Positions 1 through 10,544 of a stretch of DNA of 64,000 bases are shown piece by piece (within the stretch, counting starts at the first letter, position 1; every line of letters starts with the position of its first letter). The stretch is from assembly GCA_963576725.1 (NCBI GenBank), contig OY755252.1, positions 51,051,059-51,115,058 of the forward strand, written 5' to 3'. A program made the position numbers and the translations under genes. The notes beneath the pieces were generated by a model. It saw only the letters and a list, made by a program, of their open reading frames with translations, was not told the DNA's origin and did not search any database. Source of the stretch: Azorinus chamasolen (taxonomy: Eukaryota > Mollusca > Bivalvia > Cardiida > Solecurtidae).

Positions 1-196
1 CTGCTTCAGAACTACAGATACAATTTCTCTTCATAACACAATGTGTTTATGAGACATTATGACCAAAACAAATGCTGGAGACAAAATAATAGCCAGTTGG
101 ACCAATAACCTTGACCATGACAGGACAACACTCAAAAGCTGCTGCTTCATGAGATGAGCACACTCGCCAGGTATGAAATAAGAGGATCTGTTGCGA

Positions 197-316
197 GTTG
201 TCTTTTAAGATCACATGTTCCTAAACGAGCCTTAGAAAATGTTACTAAGCGAGCCTTTGGCGAGCTTAATAATATTTTCTTGGTGAGTTTAGGAACATGT
301 GATCTTAAAAGACAAC
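197..316. repeat. Perfect 30-bp inverted repeat
   Basis: The arms at 197-226 and 287-316 are exact reverse complements around a 60-bp spacer, so a transcript could form a long stem-loop. No flanking target duplication is evident, so a mobile origin is unproven. The small open frame across it has no coding character. Confidence 0.85.
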
Positions 317-560
317 GAGCATCAGATTCTTTTTCTCACATAACCATACAGTGTAGATCTAGATATATTTTGCCCTTTTAATGCCATGCACACATCGGGT
401 TTCCCCCAGTTTGACGTTATGTATGACATAATTATGATGTCATACATATTCTAAAGTGTTCTTACACGTGTTACTGATACGAGAATCTTAACCCGTTGTT
501 CTAACCCGGAGATAAGGGAAGTTATGTGAGAAGACAATATCTGTAGGAAGTTCAACATTA

Positions 561-889
561 TGCACACAGACATAGGCACGCAGACATAGGCACACAGACA
601 TAGGCACGCAGAAAGGCTAAAGCAATATACCTCCAGCGCAGACATAGGCACGCAGACATAGGCACGCATGCGTGCCTAGGCACGCAGACATAGGCACGCA
701 GAAAGGCTAAAGCAATATACCTCCAGCGCAGACATAGGCACACAGACATAGGCACGCAGCACACAGACATATGCACACAGACATAGGCACACAGACATAG
801 GCACACAGACATATGCACACAGACATAGGCACGCAGACATAGGCACGCAGACATAGGCACACAGAAAGGCTAAAGCAATATACCTCCAG
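561..889. repeat. 14-bp minisatellite (GACATAGGCACGCA type) with interspersed longer unit
   Basis: A ~14-bp unit, with CGCA and CACA variants, repeats throughout. A longer segment (AGAAAGGCTAAAGCAATATA and following bases) recurs three times, near 610, 700 and 864, so the array has a higher-order structure. The cysteine/tyrosine-rich minus-strand frames here are by-products of the repeat. Confidence 0.85.
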
Positions 890-982
890 ATCAAAACCTT
901 GGGGGCAACATGATTATGGTGTCGAGAATCCTGACAAAATATTAATGTAAGATTATTAAGAATTCACAGAAAATGAACAGAG

Positions 983-1240
983 TTAACCCTTTCTTCCATG
1001 AATATTCATGTATTAAATAATGACATCATGAATATTAATTGAGTTATTTTTTTTAAATGGCACATGAACACAGGAATATTTGGCCATAGCAGAAACTGTA
1101 TACATGTAATAATATCTAATTATTTTATGAGTAAACAGAGCAGACCCTGATCGGACAGCTCCTACAGGAGCGTCTGATCTGAATATACCCTGTTTGCAAA
1201 GGCACAGAAAGGCGTATTCACGGAAAGTTAAAGGTGTTAA
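983..1240 (+). mobile_element. Palindromic MITE, family A (full-length copy)
   Basis: Begins TTAACCCTTTCTTCCATGAA and ends in a decayed form of the complementary terminus (GGAAAGTTAAAGGTGTTAA). The order is that of the whole family: TIR, CATGAATATTCATG, an AT-rich middle, GGCCATAGCAGAAACTGTA, then a long palindrome (about 1133-1200) centred on CTCCTACAGGAG and flanked by AAACAGAGCAGACC and its near complement. TTAA flanks and CCCTTT termini recall piggyBac-type elements, but no transposase is present, so class assignment is inference. Confidence 0.8.
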
Positions 1241-1307
1241 ATAGATGAGTAACATGTACCAATTACCCGGTAATTGTTTACCTGACGAATATTAATTAAG
1301 AAATAAC

Positions 1308-1412
1308 AAATTAGATCACAGTTTGGAGTTGAGATGTGGAGTCATTAGATCACGAGGCCTTTAGGCACAGTGATCTTATTACTCACATCTCAACGACTCA
1401 CTGTTATCTAAT
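1308..1412. repeat. Small fold-back element
   Basis: ATTAGATCACAGT near 1309 pairs with ACTGTTATCTAAT near 1400-1412, and GTTGAGATGTG pairs with CACATCTCAAC inside, making one ~100-bp hairpin. It looks like a short terminal-inverted-repeat MITE. No coding function is seen here or in the flanking AT-rich DNA up to 1810. Confidence 0.6.
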
Positions 1413-1810
1413 GTGCGATAATGCACAGCTACGAATTTGTTATTTAGATTCTAACAGGGCTTTTTTTTATAAAAAAAAAACTTTTCCCGGAAAATACTGC
1501 AAAACCGGAAGCGTTGTCAGTGGTGACGCCATTTTTGCTGTTACATTTACTCTACACGACTTTCACCCATGACGTTGTACAAGTAAACGGCCAAATCTCA
1601 AAAGAAAACAACAATTCAAGACAAAAATGCTTCATCTTTCACATTGAAGTGAACAACTATACCATTTACATTATGTCTGCACACCTCTATGCCAGAGCCA
1701 TTGTGTTTACAGATTTAGAAATATGAAATTACATTTGACTGTGTGTGGTTTGAACATGGAACAGAATTTTACGTGGAACAACTGATAGAAATGCCGCATG
1801 TGTAGTTCAT

Positions 1811-2173
1811 TACAGTGCTCCCTCTCTACAACGACACCCTTTGGGATACGAAGATTGTATGTGTTGTTCAGAGGGAGTTGTTATAGGGAGGGAAATCAAA
1901 CATAATTAGCTTGTTTGCAGATCCCAAGATAAGGTGTATTTCGAGAACTAAAACCGTTATGCCTCAATCAAACCCTATGTTGTGACCACTCTTTAGAATC
2001 GTCACAAAGTGACGATTCTAAAGAGTGGTCACAACATAGGGATTGATGGAGGCATAAAGAAAATACGATGGAAAAGTTGTTTCTGGAGCCTTGTTGTTCC
2101 GGAAACAGTGACATGCGTTGTTGTAAGGAGGGAATCGTTATTCAGAGGGCCGTTGTAGTGAGGGAGCACTGTA
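1811..2173. mobile_element. Tc1/mariner-like MITE with a perfect 33-bp internal hairpin
   Basis: The ends are TACAGTGCTCCCTC and GAGGGAGCACTGTA, inverted around a TA duplication as in Tc1/mariner-type MITEs. In the middle, 1973-2005 and 2009-2041 are perfect 33-bp complements separated by AAA, with imperfect extension to about 1961-2053. Related half-elements with the sequence AGTGGTCACAACATAGG or close variants occur near 6905 and 33430. No coding capacity. Confidence 0.8.
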
Positions 2174-2239
2174 TTACGATTAAAGCACGTTTCTTGGTAT
2201 GCTTTGATTATATGCCGTAGGTCCAGAGTTGTGTTAGAA

Positions 2240-2425
2240 TGCATGATAATATCCACTATGAATATTATTTTTTTCATTTTTTGTATCAAAAATATAACAT
2301 TTAGGAAAATTATTACCATCACAAATAGTAGCGAATCTATACATATAAGAAAACAGAGTAGGCCCTGATCAGATGGCTTCTGCATGAGCTATTCTGGATC
2401 TACTCTGTTTGCAAAGGTGCCAACA
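2240..2425 (+). mobile_element. Truncated family A MITE
   Basis: The family A middle and core palindrome are present (AAACAGAGTAGGCCCTGATC, a decayed centre, then GGATCTACTCTGTTTGCAAA), but the 5' terminus is missing. It lies directly upstream of a second copy beginning at 2450. Confidence 0.6.
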
Positions 2426-2449
2426 GGATCTCTATCAAGAATAGGAATA

Positions 2450-3344
2450 TCCCTTTACCTCATGAATATTCATGTAAGAAATAATGGCTGAATCAAGATT
2501 CACTTTTAAAATGATTTTGTACTGGCAATGGAACTGTTTACCAGAAATTGTAGATCAGATCTGTAGCAGTCTATTATTGTAGATCAAATCTATAGCAGTC
2601 TATTATTGTAGATCAAATCTATAGCAGTCTATTATTGTAGATCAAATCTAACGCATTCTATTATTGTAGATCAAATCTAACGCATTCTATTATTGTAGAT
2701 CAAATCTATAGCGTAGATCAAATCTGTAGCAGTCTATAATTGTAGATCAAATCTATAGCATTCTATTATTGTAGATCAAATCTATAGCGTATATCAAATC
2801 TATAGCTTCTATTATTGTAGATCAAATCTATAGCATTCTATTATTGAAGATCAAATCTATAGCATGGATCAAATCTATAGCAATCGTTTGTTGTAGATCA
2901 AATCTATAGCATTCTATTATTGTAGATCAAATCTATAGCATAGATCAAATCTATAGCATTCTATTATTTAGATTAAATCTATAGCAATTAGATCAAATAT
3001 ATAGCATTCTATTATTGTAGATCAAATCTATAGCATAGATCAATTTTATAGCATTATATTATTGCAGATTAAATCTATAGCATTCTATTATTGTAGATCA
3101 AAACTATAGCATTCTATTATTGTAGATCAAATCTATAGTAGTCTTTTATTGTAGATTAAATCTATAGCATTCTATTAATTATTGTAGATCAAATCTATAG
3201 CATTGTATTATTGTATATCAAATCTGTAGCATTTTATTATTAGTAAACTGAGCAGACCCAGATAAGATGGTTCCTGCAGGATCCCTATGATCTGGGTCTC
3301 TGTTTGCAAAGGCATTAAAAGATGTATATATAGAGTATATGGTT
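2450..3344 (+). mobile_element. Family A MITE enlarged by an internal minisatellite
   Basis: It starts CCCTTTACCTCATGAATATT and ends with the core palindrome (3240-3312) and GGTTAAC. The segment that normally reads CTGTAGAATCAGATCTATATT is replaced by the 29-bp tandem array at 2548-3238. The pieces outside the array keep normal family order, so the array grew inside the element. Confidence 0.7.
2548..3238. repeat. 29-bp minisatellite (TTGTAGATCAAATCTATAGC type)
   Basis: About 24 units with the consensus core TGTAGATCAAATCTATAGCA followed by TTCTATTAT. Several shorter variant units (for example GCGTAGATCAAATCTATAGC) occur. The first unit retains GATCAGATCTGTAG, close to the MITE sequence from which it appears to derive. 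Confidence 0.9.
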
Positions 3345-4217
3345 AACTCTTTACTCCATAATATATACACCTGTGTACGCCTGAGTACAAACTGAGTAGA
3401 TCCAGACCATAGAGATCCTATAGTTGGCTTATGAAATAATAAATTCTACAGTCTCTGCCACTACCAAAAATTTCTGTGTTCATACATCGTTATAAACACA
3501 AGCGAAAAATGCGGAAACCACATTAAACCGAAATTTTTTTGTGAAAGGCCTTCACCCAAGTTATCTGCATATCAAATATAAATTGTTTAGCCCATGTAGT
3601 TCAGAGTTATAACAACATTTTAATGACAGCCAATGTTTCAATATAGTGACCTTGACCTGATTTCAGGTCATCTATAAGGTCCTTATCAGAGCTATCTGAA
3701 TGCCACAGGTGAATTGCCTAGCACTCGTGGATCAGAAGTTATATAGTAAAATGTTAAAGTTTGTTAAAAACAGTCAAGTTTTCAAAATAGTGACCTTGAC
3801 CTGTATCCTTGTATCAACTTAAACATCTTCACCAACGCTATCTCCATACCATATCTGAATTGTCTAGCATATGAGGTTCAGCAGTTAAGAAAAAATGTTG
3901 AAGTTTTTCAATGATGGCCAACTTGTCAAAATAGTGACCTTGACCTAATTTCAAATATCTTTATATCAAGTGAAAGGCCTTCACCAAAGCTATCTTCATA
4001 CCAAATATGAATGGTCTAGCTTAAGTAATTCAGAAGTTATAGCAATGTTAAAGTTTTGTTAATGACGGCAAAGTTTTGGAAATAGTGACCTTGACCTTGA
4101 CCTGATTTCATGTATCCTTGTATCAAGTGAAAGGCCTTCACCCAAGTTATCTGTATACCAAAGATGAATTACCTAGCATTTGTAGGTCAGTAGTTATAGC
4201 AATGTTAAACTTTGTTA

Positions 4218-5899
4218 ACAAGAGTACCGCATACGGTACATAATACGCCCACTTGCAAACTTTCTCTGATTCAACATGCTTTATAAGTGTTGACATTTTC
4301 TAATCTGTGCTTCAGATCTTGATTTCCATATTAAGGTGATACTATTTTTTAAAAAAATGAAGTGAATATCTTATTAAATAAAAAAGTTACAGCTAATCCT
4401 CATTTTTGCAGATTTTTGTAAAGTGCAACGGCCATAACTCCGAAACAACAAATCAAATGATCCTCAGAATCGACTTAGCTTCAGGTCTTGATGCATTAAA
4501 CATGTGGATGAAGTTTCATTAATATCTGTCAAACAGTTTTGCCAGAAAACAGCGGAAAAACTATTTGCATATATTTGCAAATTTTTTTTAAGTAAAAGGG
4601 CAATAACTCCGAAACGAAAAATCAAATAAACCTCAAAATTGACTCAGCATCAGATCTTGATGCATTAAACATTTTTGTGAAGTTTCATTAATATTTCTCA
4701 AATAGTTTTCCCAGAAAACAGCCGACAAACTATTTGCATTATTTTTTAAGGACAAGGGCCATAACTCTGAAACGAAAAATCAAATGATCCTCAGAATCAA
4801 TTCAGTTTCAGATCTTGATACATTAAACATTTGTGTGAAGTTTCATTAATATCTCTCAAATAGTTTTCCCAGAAAACAGTGGACAAACTATTTGCATATT
4901 TTTTAAGGACAAGGGCCATAACTCTGAAATGAGAAATCAAATGAACCTCAGAATCAACTCAGCTTCAGATCTTGATGCATTAAACATTTGTATGAAGTTT
5001 CATTAATATCTGTCAAATAGTTTTCCCAGAAAACAGCGGACAAACTATTTGCATGTATTTGCATTATTTTTTAAGTAAAAGGGCCATAACTCCGAAACGA
5101 AAAATCAAATGAACCTCAGAATCGACTCAGCTTCAGATCTTGATGCATTATACATTTGTGTGAAGTTTCATTAATATCTCTCAAATAGTTTTCCCAGAAA
5201 ACAGCGGACAAACTATTTGCATATTTTTTAAGGACAAGGGCAATAACTCTGAAACGACAAATCAAATGAACCTCAGAATCAACTCAGCTGCAGATCTTGA
5301 TGCATTAAACATGTGTGTTAAGTTTCATTAATATCTCTCAAATAGTTTTCCCAGAAAACAGCGGACAAACTATTTGCATGTATTTGCATTATTTTTTAAG
5401 TAAAAGGGCCATAACTCCGAAACGAAAAATCAAATGAACCTCAGAATCTACTCAGCTTCAGATCTTGATGCATTATACATTTGTGTGAAGTTTCATTAAT
5501 ATCTCTCAAATAGTTTTCCCAGAAAACAGCGGACAAACTTTGCATATTTTTTAAGGACAAGGGCCATAACTCTGAAATGAAATATCAAATGAATCTCAGA
5601 ATCAACTCAGCTTCAGATCTTGATGCATTTAACATTTGTGTGAAGTTTCATTAATATCTGTCAAATAGTTTTCCCAGAAAACAGCGGACAAACAAAATGT
5701 TGACGGACGAACGAACGAACGAACGAACGAACGAACAAACGAACGAACGAACGAACGAACGAACGAACGAACGAACGAACGAACAAACGAACGAACGAAC
5801 GAACGAACGAACGAACGAACGAACGAACGAACGAACGAACGGACGGACGGACAGGGCCACGACAATATACGACCACCTTTATTAGGTGGGCGTATAAAA
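4218..5899 (+). mobile_element. Helitron-like tandem-core element H1 (ACAAGAG...GGGCGTATAAAA)
   Basis: Starts ACAAGAGTACCGCATACGGT. It carries about eight ~160-bp core units (AAGGGCCATAACTCTGAAAC, CAGATCTTGATGCATTAAAC, TTTTCCCAGAAAACAGCGGA), then an (ACGA)n microsatellite, and ends in a hairpin (ACCACCTTTATTAGGTGGGC) followed by GTATAAAAA. Core array, microsatellite and terminal hairpin are the layout of bivalve 'pearl'-type non-autonomous elements. The same family lies inverted at 59156-60025. The Phe-Val-Arg-Ser frames over the microsatellite are artefacts. Confidence 0.75.
5701..5842. repeat. (ACGA)n microsatellite
   Basis: About 35 tetranucleotide units with occasional ACAA and terminal ACGG variants, adjoining the core repeats of H1. 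They translate as repetitive frames on both strands. Confidence 0.95.
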
Positions 5900-6127
5900 A
5901 TGGCAAAGTTTTGGAAATAGTGACCTTGACCTGATTACATGTATCTTTATATCAAGTGAAAAGCCTTCACCCAAGCTTCTGCATACCAAATATGAATATG
6001 GTCTAGCTTAAGTAATTCAAATGTTATAAGCAATGAACGACAGCAAAGGTTTGGAAATAGTGACCTTGACCTGATTTCATATATCCTTGTATCAAGTGAA
6101 AGGCCTTTGCCTAAGCTATCTGTATAC

Positions 6128-6346
6128 CCCTTTCCCTGTTCTATGTGTATTCGAAATTTCAATACCTACTGAATATTCATGGACAAAATAAGTTATAATC
6201 ATTAATGAATAATAGAAGGTGAAACGTTGTAACCATTTTATAAACTAAATAAATAGATCTATCAAATTCCATTAGCAAACACAGCAGACCCTGATCAGAC
6301 GGCTCCTATAGTAATGCGTAAAAACATGTCTATATGAGGGAAAGGG
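6128..6346 (+). mobile_element. MITE, family D, with ATAC target duplication
   Basis: Termini CCCTTTCCCTG and GAGGGAAAGGG. The interior has TTCAATACCTACTGAATATTCATGG-type sequence and half of the family core palindrome (AGCAAACACAGCAGACCCTG). The flanks are ATAC on both sides (6124-6127 and 6347-6350). Removing the element restores the core-repeat sequence TGTATACCAAAGATGAATT. This gives one clean excision-consistent insertion with a 4-bp duplication. Confidence 0.75.
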
Positions 6347-6772
6347 ATACCAAAGATGAATTGCCTAGCATTTGTAGTTCAGAAGTTATAGCAATGTTAA
6401 AGCTGGTTAAAAACGGCAAACTTTTGGAAGTAGTGACCATGACCTGATTTCATGTATCCTTGTATCAAGTGAAAGGCCTTCACCCAAGCTATCTGCATAC
6501 CAAATATGAATGGTCTAGCTTAAGTAATTCAGAAGTTATAAGCAATGGTAAAGTTTTCTTAACAACGGCACGCCGCCCGCCGGACAACCCATCCGCCCGC
6601 CCAACCGCCCGGTTTTCGCCAAACTATAAGCAGAGATTTTTCTAAAAAAATTCGGCTAATTAATCTAATTAATGTTCATAGTCACTATTTCTTATATATG
6701 ACTATTCATGGAGTAAAAGGTTAAATAAGGGACATTAGGAATGTATATACAAAGAGTCTGGAACATACTTAC

Positions 6773-6854
6773 CTGTACAAAACCATTCTGTGGTAGGTCT
6801 ACTGACTGATGGTGTGCCTGTACACTCGTCAGTTTGGGCTCATCTCTTTCTTTC
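6773..6854 (-). CDS. Internal coding exon of a host gene, unknown family
   Basis: Reading the minus strand, TCTATTGCTCTGTTATAG is a good 3' splice site. It is followed by an 82-nt open exon and a consensus donor CAG|GTAAGTATG. Translation gives 27 residues beginning KERDEPKLTSVQ and ending LPQNGFVQ, hydrophilic and low in cysteine. The first base completes a codon from the preceding exon and the end is phase 0. The exon at 36292-36395 ends with AA, so joining the two yields AAG (Lys) and a run GKKK-ER after the membrane segment, a plausible cytoplasmic stop-transfer. That the two exons form one gene is inference. No family recognised. Confidence 0.55.
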
Positions 6855-6894
6855 CTATAACAGAGCAATAGATAAATGTGCATACTCAAATATT

Positions 6895-6990
6895 CTTTGA
6901 TATGATTCTAAAAAGTGGTCACAACATAGGGTTTGGTGGAAAAATAAAGAATTAATTCTTGAAAATGTTTTAACTTACGCATCTTATCTG
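6895..6990. mobile_element. Fragment related to the MITE at 1811-2173
   Basis: Contains AGTGGTCACAACATAGGGTT followed by TGGTGGAAAAATAAAG and AAAATGTTTTAACTTACGCA. The same order recurs near 33430-33505 and, in part, in the 1811-2173 element. It contains splice-like motifs (CCAGATAAG here, CCAGGTAAG at the paralogue), but since the whole block is dispersed I read it as mobile DNA. Confidence 0.5.
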
Positions 6991-7324
6991 GACCTTTCCT
7001 ATAATCAACAAAAGAAACTATAAAACCTCTGCAATGATCTCTTACAAATTGAAATGAGGCACACCAAATGAGGCACACCAAATGAGGCACACCAAATGAA
7101 AAGTTGACTTAAAAGTCAACACTTTACCTTATAAAGATTCATACAAGACATTCATACATGCACATTACGAATATCTATTGACTCTATTAACTTCATATCA
7201 AAAACATAGAATAAGGAAATTTATTGCCAAGTAATGAATAAGTAGACACCTCCCACAAGAGCTGTTTGGTCTAAATCTACCCTGCGTGCAAAAGAGTTAA
7301 TTATAAAACAGCTTACAGGTGGGA

Positions 7325-9030
7325 TTATCAAGTAATGGGTCAGATCTACATCATGTGCTTGTGATGGGCAAGTCTGATCAGGGTCTATATCATGTGCTTG
7401 TGATGGACCAGCCTGATCAGGGTCTACATTGTGTGCTTGTGATGGACCAGTCTGATCAGGGTCTACATTGTGTGCTCGTAATGGACCAGTCTGATCAGGG
7501 TTTACATCATGTGCTCATGAAGAACCAGTCTGATCAGGGTCTACATTGTGTGCTCATGATGGACCAGTCTGATCAGGGTATACATTGTGTGCTCATGAAG
7601 GAACAGTCTGATCAGGATCTATATTGTTTGCTCATAAAGGACCAACCTGATCAGGGTCTACATCCTGTGTTTGTGATGGACCAGTCTGATCAGGGTCTAC
7701 ATCGTTTGCTCATGAAGGGCCAGTCTGATCAGGGTCTACATTGTTTGCTTGTGACGGACCAGTCTGATCAGGGTCTACATTGTTTGCTCATGAAGAGCCA
7801 GTCTGATCTGGGTCTACATCGTGTGCTCGTGATGGACCAGTCTGATCAGGGTCTACATCGTGTGCTCGTGATGGACCAGTCTGATCAGGGTCTACATTGT
7901 TTGCTCATGAAGGACCAGTCTGATCAGGGTCTACATCATGTGATCGTGATGGACCAGTCTGATCAGGGTCTACATTGTGTGCTCGTGATGGACCAGTCTG
8001 ATCAGGGTCTACATTGTGTGCTCGTGAATGACAAGTCTCATCAGGGTCTACATTGTGTGCTTGTGATGGACCAGTCTGATCAGGATCTACACTGTGTGCT
8101 TGTGATGGACCAGTTTGATCAGGGTCTACATTGTGTGCTTGTGATGGACCAGTCTGATCAGGATCTACATTGTGTGCTCATGATGGATCAGGGTCTACAT
8201 CATTTGCTCATGAAGGACCAGTCTTATCAGGGTCTACATCATATGCTCGTGATGGACCAGTCTGATCAGGGTTTACATCATGTGCTCATGAAGAACCAGT
8301 CTGATCAGGGTCTACATTGTGTGCTCATGATGGACCAGTCTGATCAGGGTCTACATTGTGTGCTCATGATGGACCAGTCTAATCAGGGTCTACATTGTGT
8401 GCTTGTGATGGACCAGTCTGATCAGGGTCTACATTATGTGCTTGTGATGGACCAGTCTGATCAGGGTCTACATTGTGTGCTTGTGATGGACCAGTCTGAT
8501 CAGGGTCTACATTGTGTGCTTGTGATGGATCAGTCTTATCAGGGTCTACATCATATGCTCGTGATGGACCAGTCTGATCAGGGTTTACATCATGTGCTCA
8601 TGAAGAACCAGTCTGATCAGGGTCTACATTGTGTGCTCATGATGGACTAGTCAGATCAGGGTCTACATTGTGTGCTCATGATGGACCAGTCTGATCAGGG
8701 TCTACATTGCGTGCTTGTGATGGACCAGTCTGATCAGGGTCTACATTGTGTGCTTGTGATGGACCAGTCTGATCAGGGTCTACATTGTGTGCTCATGATG
8801 GACCAGTCTGATCAGGGTCTACATTGTGTGCTCATGATGGACCAGTCAGATCAGGGTCTACATTGTGTGCTCATGATGGACCAGTCTGATCAGGGTCTAC
8901 ATTGCGTGCTTGTGATGGACCAGTCTGATCAGGGTCTACATTGTGTGCTTGTGATGGACCAGTCTGATCAGGGTCTACATTGCGTGCTTGTGATGGACCA
9001 GTCTGATCAGGGTCTACATCATATGCTACT
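7325..9030. repeat. 39-bp minisatellite derived from the MITE core
   Basis: About 43 units with the consensus pieces ATGGACCAGTCTGATCAGGG and TCTACATTGTGTGCTTGTG. Because 39 is divisible by 3 and the unit lacks a stop, the plus strand reads open for 443 codons, broken by TAG at 8648-8650, then open again. There is no upstream start context, splice site or non-repeat domain. The unit resembles one arm of the family A palindrome (TCTGATCAGGGTCTGCTCTG then TTTGCTTAT), which flanks the array on its right side. Confidence 0.9.
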
Positions 9031-9036
9031 CTATCA

Positions 9037-9372
9037 ATTTCATTTATATGAAATCAGGATGATATTGCTTTGGCAGAAACTGCACAATCGGATCTAAATT
9101 CCATAAGCAAACAATCTGATCCGATGGCTCCTTCTGGAAATGATTCATCTAGGTTAACTCTATTTACAAAGGCGTGAATAATCCTGCCTTTTTAAAATTA
9201 TGCCTTTACAAACACAGTAAACTCAGATCAGACAGCTAATGTAGGAGCTGTCAGATGTGGGTCTGTACTGTTTGCTTATTTTACAGATTTGATTGTCATG
9301 ACAATTCATTTCCAAAGATTTTTATACAATATCTAATTGTCCATAATTGATTAAATCTTACAAGAATATTTA
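9037..9372. mobile_element. Two partial family A MITE cores
   Basis: The first (9037-9180) has GGCAGAAACTGCACAATCGG, AAGCAAACAATCTGATCCGA and an ACTCTATTTACAAAGGCGTG end. The second (about 9185-9290) has the palindrome GATCAGACAGCTAATGTAGG / AGCTGTCAGATGTGGGTC in reverse orientation. Both are degenerate. The rest up to 9372 is AT-rich with no gene seen. Confidence 0.55.
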
Positions 9373-10146
9373 ACAAGAGAGCCAGATAGGCTCTGACATC
9401 GCTCACCAGACAATCAGAGGAGGAGATTTTCAAAGTTTTCAATATATGTTTCTATAGGAAACTAGCCGGCCGTGGGGTGGGGCAAATTTTGACTACTTTT
9501 GTAAAGGACCTGAACATGATGCTATGTGCCAAAAATGAAAGCTGAGAACCTTCCAGTTTCAGAGAAGATTTTCAAAGTTTTCACTATATGTTTCTATTGA
9601 AAACTGGCTACCCCTGGGGCGAATCCAATTTTGACCCCTGGGGCATAATTTATATAACTTTTGTAGAGGACCTGAACATGTTGCTATGTGCCAAATATGA
9701 AAGCTGAGAACCTTCCAGTTTCAGGAGAAGATTTTCAAAATTTTCACTATATGTTTCTATTGAAAACTGGCCACCCCTGGGGCATAATTTATATAACTTT
9801 TGTAGAGGACCTGAACATGATGCTATGTGCCAAATATGAAAACTGAGAACCTTCCAGTTTCAGGAGAAGATTTTCAAAGTTTTCACTGTTTCTATTGAAA
9901 ACTGACCATCCCTTGGGCGGGGCCAATTTTGACCCCAGGGGCAGAATTTATATAACTTTTGTAGAGAACCTACAGATGATGCTATGTGCCAAAGATGAAA
10001 GATGAGAACCCTGTAGATACAAAGAAGAAGAGTTTTAAAGGTTCAAATTGTTGACACGGGACTACGGATGATGCACACTGCACGACAACTGACATCAGGT
10101 GATCACAAAAGCTCACCCTGAGCACTTTGTGCTCTGGTGATCTAAC
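9373..10146 (+). mobile_element. Helitron-like tandem-core element H2 (ACAAGAGAGCC...GGTGATCTAA)
   Basis: Starts ACAAGAGAGCCAGATAGGCT then ATCGCTCACCAGA. Core units of ~130 bp contain GGGGCGGGGCCAATTTTGAC-like sequence, ATAATTTATATAACTTTTGT and GATGCTATGTGCCAAA. It ends with the hairpin CTGAGCACTTTGTGCTCTGG followed by TGATCTAA. No coding capacity. Relatives lie at 29494, 31960, 48091, 48830 and 52616, and an inverted 5' end at 10976. Confidence 0.7.
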
Positions 10147-10170
10147 AAGTAATGGGTTACCATTTCCTTC

Positions 10171-10404
10171 ATACAAACACCTTTTTCCTGCCTTTGCAAA
10201 TAGATTAGACCCAGATCAGACTGCTCCCATAGGAGCTGTCTGATCAGGGTTTGTTTGTTGGCTTATAAAATTATTATAGATTTGACTCAACAGTTTCTAC
10301 CAATACCAAAACAATCCTGTATATAATATGCATTATGAAAATTCAGCTAATAAATAAGCATAGTGTTATTATTTCTTACATGAATATTCAGCAGGATTAA
10401 AGGA
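10171..10404 (-). mobile_element. Family A MITE (reverse)
   Basis: CCTTTTTCCTGCCTTTGCAA, core palindrome GATCAGACTGCTCCCATAGG / AGCTGTCTGATCAGGG, CAGTTTCTACCAATACCAAA, and the terminal segment TTATTTCTTACATGAATATT appear in reverse family order. Termini are imperfect. Confidence 0.65.
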
Positions 10405-10544
10405 TGGTACAGATTTAATGGCAGTTATTTACTTATTTCTGCACTATAACTTCCTGCATTGACTCAGTTGGGAAGTAAATTTTGTAAGATGCCTTCCTAT
10501 ATTAAGCTGGAAAACAGAGGGGAAGTTTCACCCTTATCCTGCTG

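Larger units (their letters stand above)
3499..6644 (+). mobile_element. Helitron-like tandem-core element (TGACCTTGACCTGATTTCA core), interrupted
   Basis: Core units of about 145-150 bp repeat before 4217 and again after 5900. Each contains TGACCTTGACCTGATTTCA, GTGAAAGGCCTTCACCCAAG and ACCAAATATGAATGGTCTAG. The 3' end is a CG-rich stretch (GCCGCCCGCCGGACAACCCA, about 6572). No protein is encoded. It hosts two secondary insertions, at 4218-5899 and 6128-6346. Confidence 0.65.
3342..6726 (-). mobile_element. Family A MITE (reverse) split by nested insertions
   Basis: MITE pieces at 3342-3498 (TIR, core palindrome, CTGCCACTACCAAAAATTTC, TGTGTTCATA) and about 6645-6726 (TAATCTAATTAATGTTCATA to CATGGAGTAAAAGGTTAA) are two parts of one reverse-oriented copy. 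Everything between them was inserted: a tandem-core element (3499-6644) that itself contains another Helitron-like element and a family D MITE. Confidence 0.65.

Noticed and set aside
1..150. Possible terminal exon on the minus strand (TTTTGTCTCCAG acceptor)
   Set aside because: Phase does not follow from the exon at 6773-6854 and only about 13 codons precede the stop.
5629..5906. Four overlapping frames of repeated Phe-Val-Arg-Ser or Asn-Glu-Arg-Thr
   Set aside because: They are translations of the (ACGA)n microsatellite in H1; no start context, domain or splice site.
7319..9097. 443-codon and 141-codon frames of a 13-residue repeat
   Set aside because: Consequence of a stop-free 39-bp minisatellite; no non-repeat domain or gene context.
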